A stretch of 64,000 nt of DNA from RI-153 sp963721725 (GTDB lineage Bacteria > Chloroflexota > Anaerolineae > Caldilineales > Caldilineaceae): positions 496,001-560,000 of the forward strand of contig CAVRLX010000009.1 of NCBI GenBank assembly GCA_963721725.1, written 5' to 3'. Positions 63,501 through 64,000 of the stretch are shown here, piece by piece (position 1 is the first letter of the stretch; each line of letters begins with the position of its first letter). Position numbers and translations under genes: made by a program. The notes beneath the pieces were generated by a model, which saw nothing but the letters and a program-made list of their open reading frames with translations, was not told the DNA's origin and did not search any database.

Positions 63501-63953
63501 TTAGCTATCCGCGGGCCGATAGCGCGATGGGTAATTCACAATCTTGTCCCACTCGTCGGCGGTGGAGCGGGCCACAAAGGCGATGAGATCGGTGTCGCCC
63601 ACGTTGAAAACTTCGTGGGGAACGCCGGGCTTGATGTAGATAAAGTCGCCGGCTTCGTTATAGACTTCGTTTTCCAGCCCTTCGCCAAAGGTATGTTTGA
63701 CCCGCCCTTGCAAGATAAAGAGCATGACCTCAAAGCCGTCGTGAATATGGGCATAGGCGATGGCCCCTGGCGGCACGGTGGCAACGTTGATAGAGAGATG
63801 TTCCGCTCCCACATTCTTGGCCGAAAGCCCCTGCATGTATTGGATGCCGTTCCAGCCGCGCCCCTCCCCGCCGCCGCGGATCACGGTGAGGCCGTCCCGA
63901 TCTTCCACCACGCCCAGGTCAATGTTGCCGGTTCCATTGGTCTGTTGTGTCAT
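63501..63953 (-). CDS. Cupin domain protein
   Basis: The protein of about 150 residues is a single-domain cupin. Motif 1 is AYAHIHDGFEVMLFILQGRV, with the metal-binding His pair and Glu, and motif 2 is GDFIYIKPGVPHEVFNVG. The function may be a small dioxygenase, isomerase or ligand-binding protein. The ATG at 63953 has GAAAGGATC upstream. It lies 24 bases upstream of the class V aminotransferase gene, so they may be co-transcribed. Confidence 0.9.
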   Translation of the reverse strand: MTQQTNGTGNIDLGVVEDRDGLTVIRGGGEGRGWNGIQYMQGLSAKNVGAEHLSINVATVPPGAIAYAHIHDGFEVMLFILQGRVKHTFGEGLENEVYNEAGDFIYIKPGVPHEVFNVGDTDLIAFVARSTADEWDKIVNYPSRYRPADS

Positions 63954-64000
63954 CGTGCTTGATCCTTTCCCCCTCATCCCCCAAATTTTCTGTAAAACTA

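Overview
The window is a chromosomal segment from a moderately GC-rich bacterium. It looks like a member of the Chloroflexota, probably the Anaerolineae/Caldilineae side. This is an inference from overall protein character, from abundant short dispersed palindromic repeats between genes, and from gene content: a bacterial alpha-2-macroglobulin beside penicillin-binding protein 1C, DinB-like proteins, a Uma2 endonuclease, a YwiC-like protein, sucrase/ferredoxin-like and histone-deacetylase-like enzymes. No rRNA or tRNA gene was seen. The core content (rpmH-rnpA-yidD-yidC-jag, parAB, priA, hemH, xerD) marks it as chromosome, not plasmid or phage.

Layout. 0-5.3 kb: the end of pyrK, an AT-rich PLD-nuclease gene (candidate defence gene), a Uma2 nuclease, an MBL hydrolase coupled to a conserved protein of unknown function, a SufE-like protein, an FKBP isomerase and a 65-residue conserved protein. 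5.4-16.6 kb: a long minus-strand run of pbpC, a very large alpha-2-macroglobulin lipoprotein (three frameshifts), tag, a RAM-domain protein and a methyltransferase. 16.7-19.1 kb: a plus-strand MarR / flavin-reductase / ring-cleaving dioxygenase operon with a clear promoter and overlapping operator. 19.3-24.4 kb: hexose-phosphate mutarotase, DinB, HAD hydrolase, histone-deacetylase-like enzyme and a possible six-hairpin glycosidase. 24.4-29.6 kb: a BMP-type (nucleoside) ABC transporter, heavily frameshifted, facing xerD and purine nucleoside phosphorylase. 31.9-34.6 kb: a GNAT gene and an ATP-grasp ligase separated by two tiny, previously uncalled ORFs with strong ribosome-binding sites and minus-strand terminators. 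34.9-40.5 kb: ferrochelatase, a PilJ-type chemoreceptor, a degenerate polyprenyl-synthase-like protein and an oxidoreductase. 40.6-46.3 kb: the origin-type cluster rpmH-rnpA-yidD-yidC-jag, a pfkB kinase and parA-parB, without dnaA in view. 46.6-50.4 kb: a membrane protein and priA. 50.5-64 kb: a secreted beta-sandwich protein, DinB, an iron-binding lipoprotein, a P-type metal ATPase, an O-methyltransferase/MFS/sucrase-ferredoxin operon, a YwiC/HDAC operon, a LysM protein, a class V aminotransferase and a cupin.

Functional links. PBP1C and the thioester macroglobulin form the envelope-protection pair seen in other bacteria. The BMP transporter, the adjacent phosphorylase and a translationally coupled glycosidase-like enzyme suggest purine nucleoside salvage. 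The MarR operon suggests quinone or hydroquinone detoxification. Many genes carry single-base indels, several next to homopolymers and some mutually compensating. This pattern fits sequencing or assembly error better than gene decay, so broken genes here are described as whole genes. The most novel-looking item is the ATP-grasp / 25-residue peptide / 33-residue coupled ORF / GNAT arrangement at 31.9-34.6 kb.
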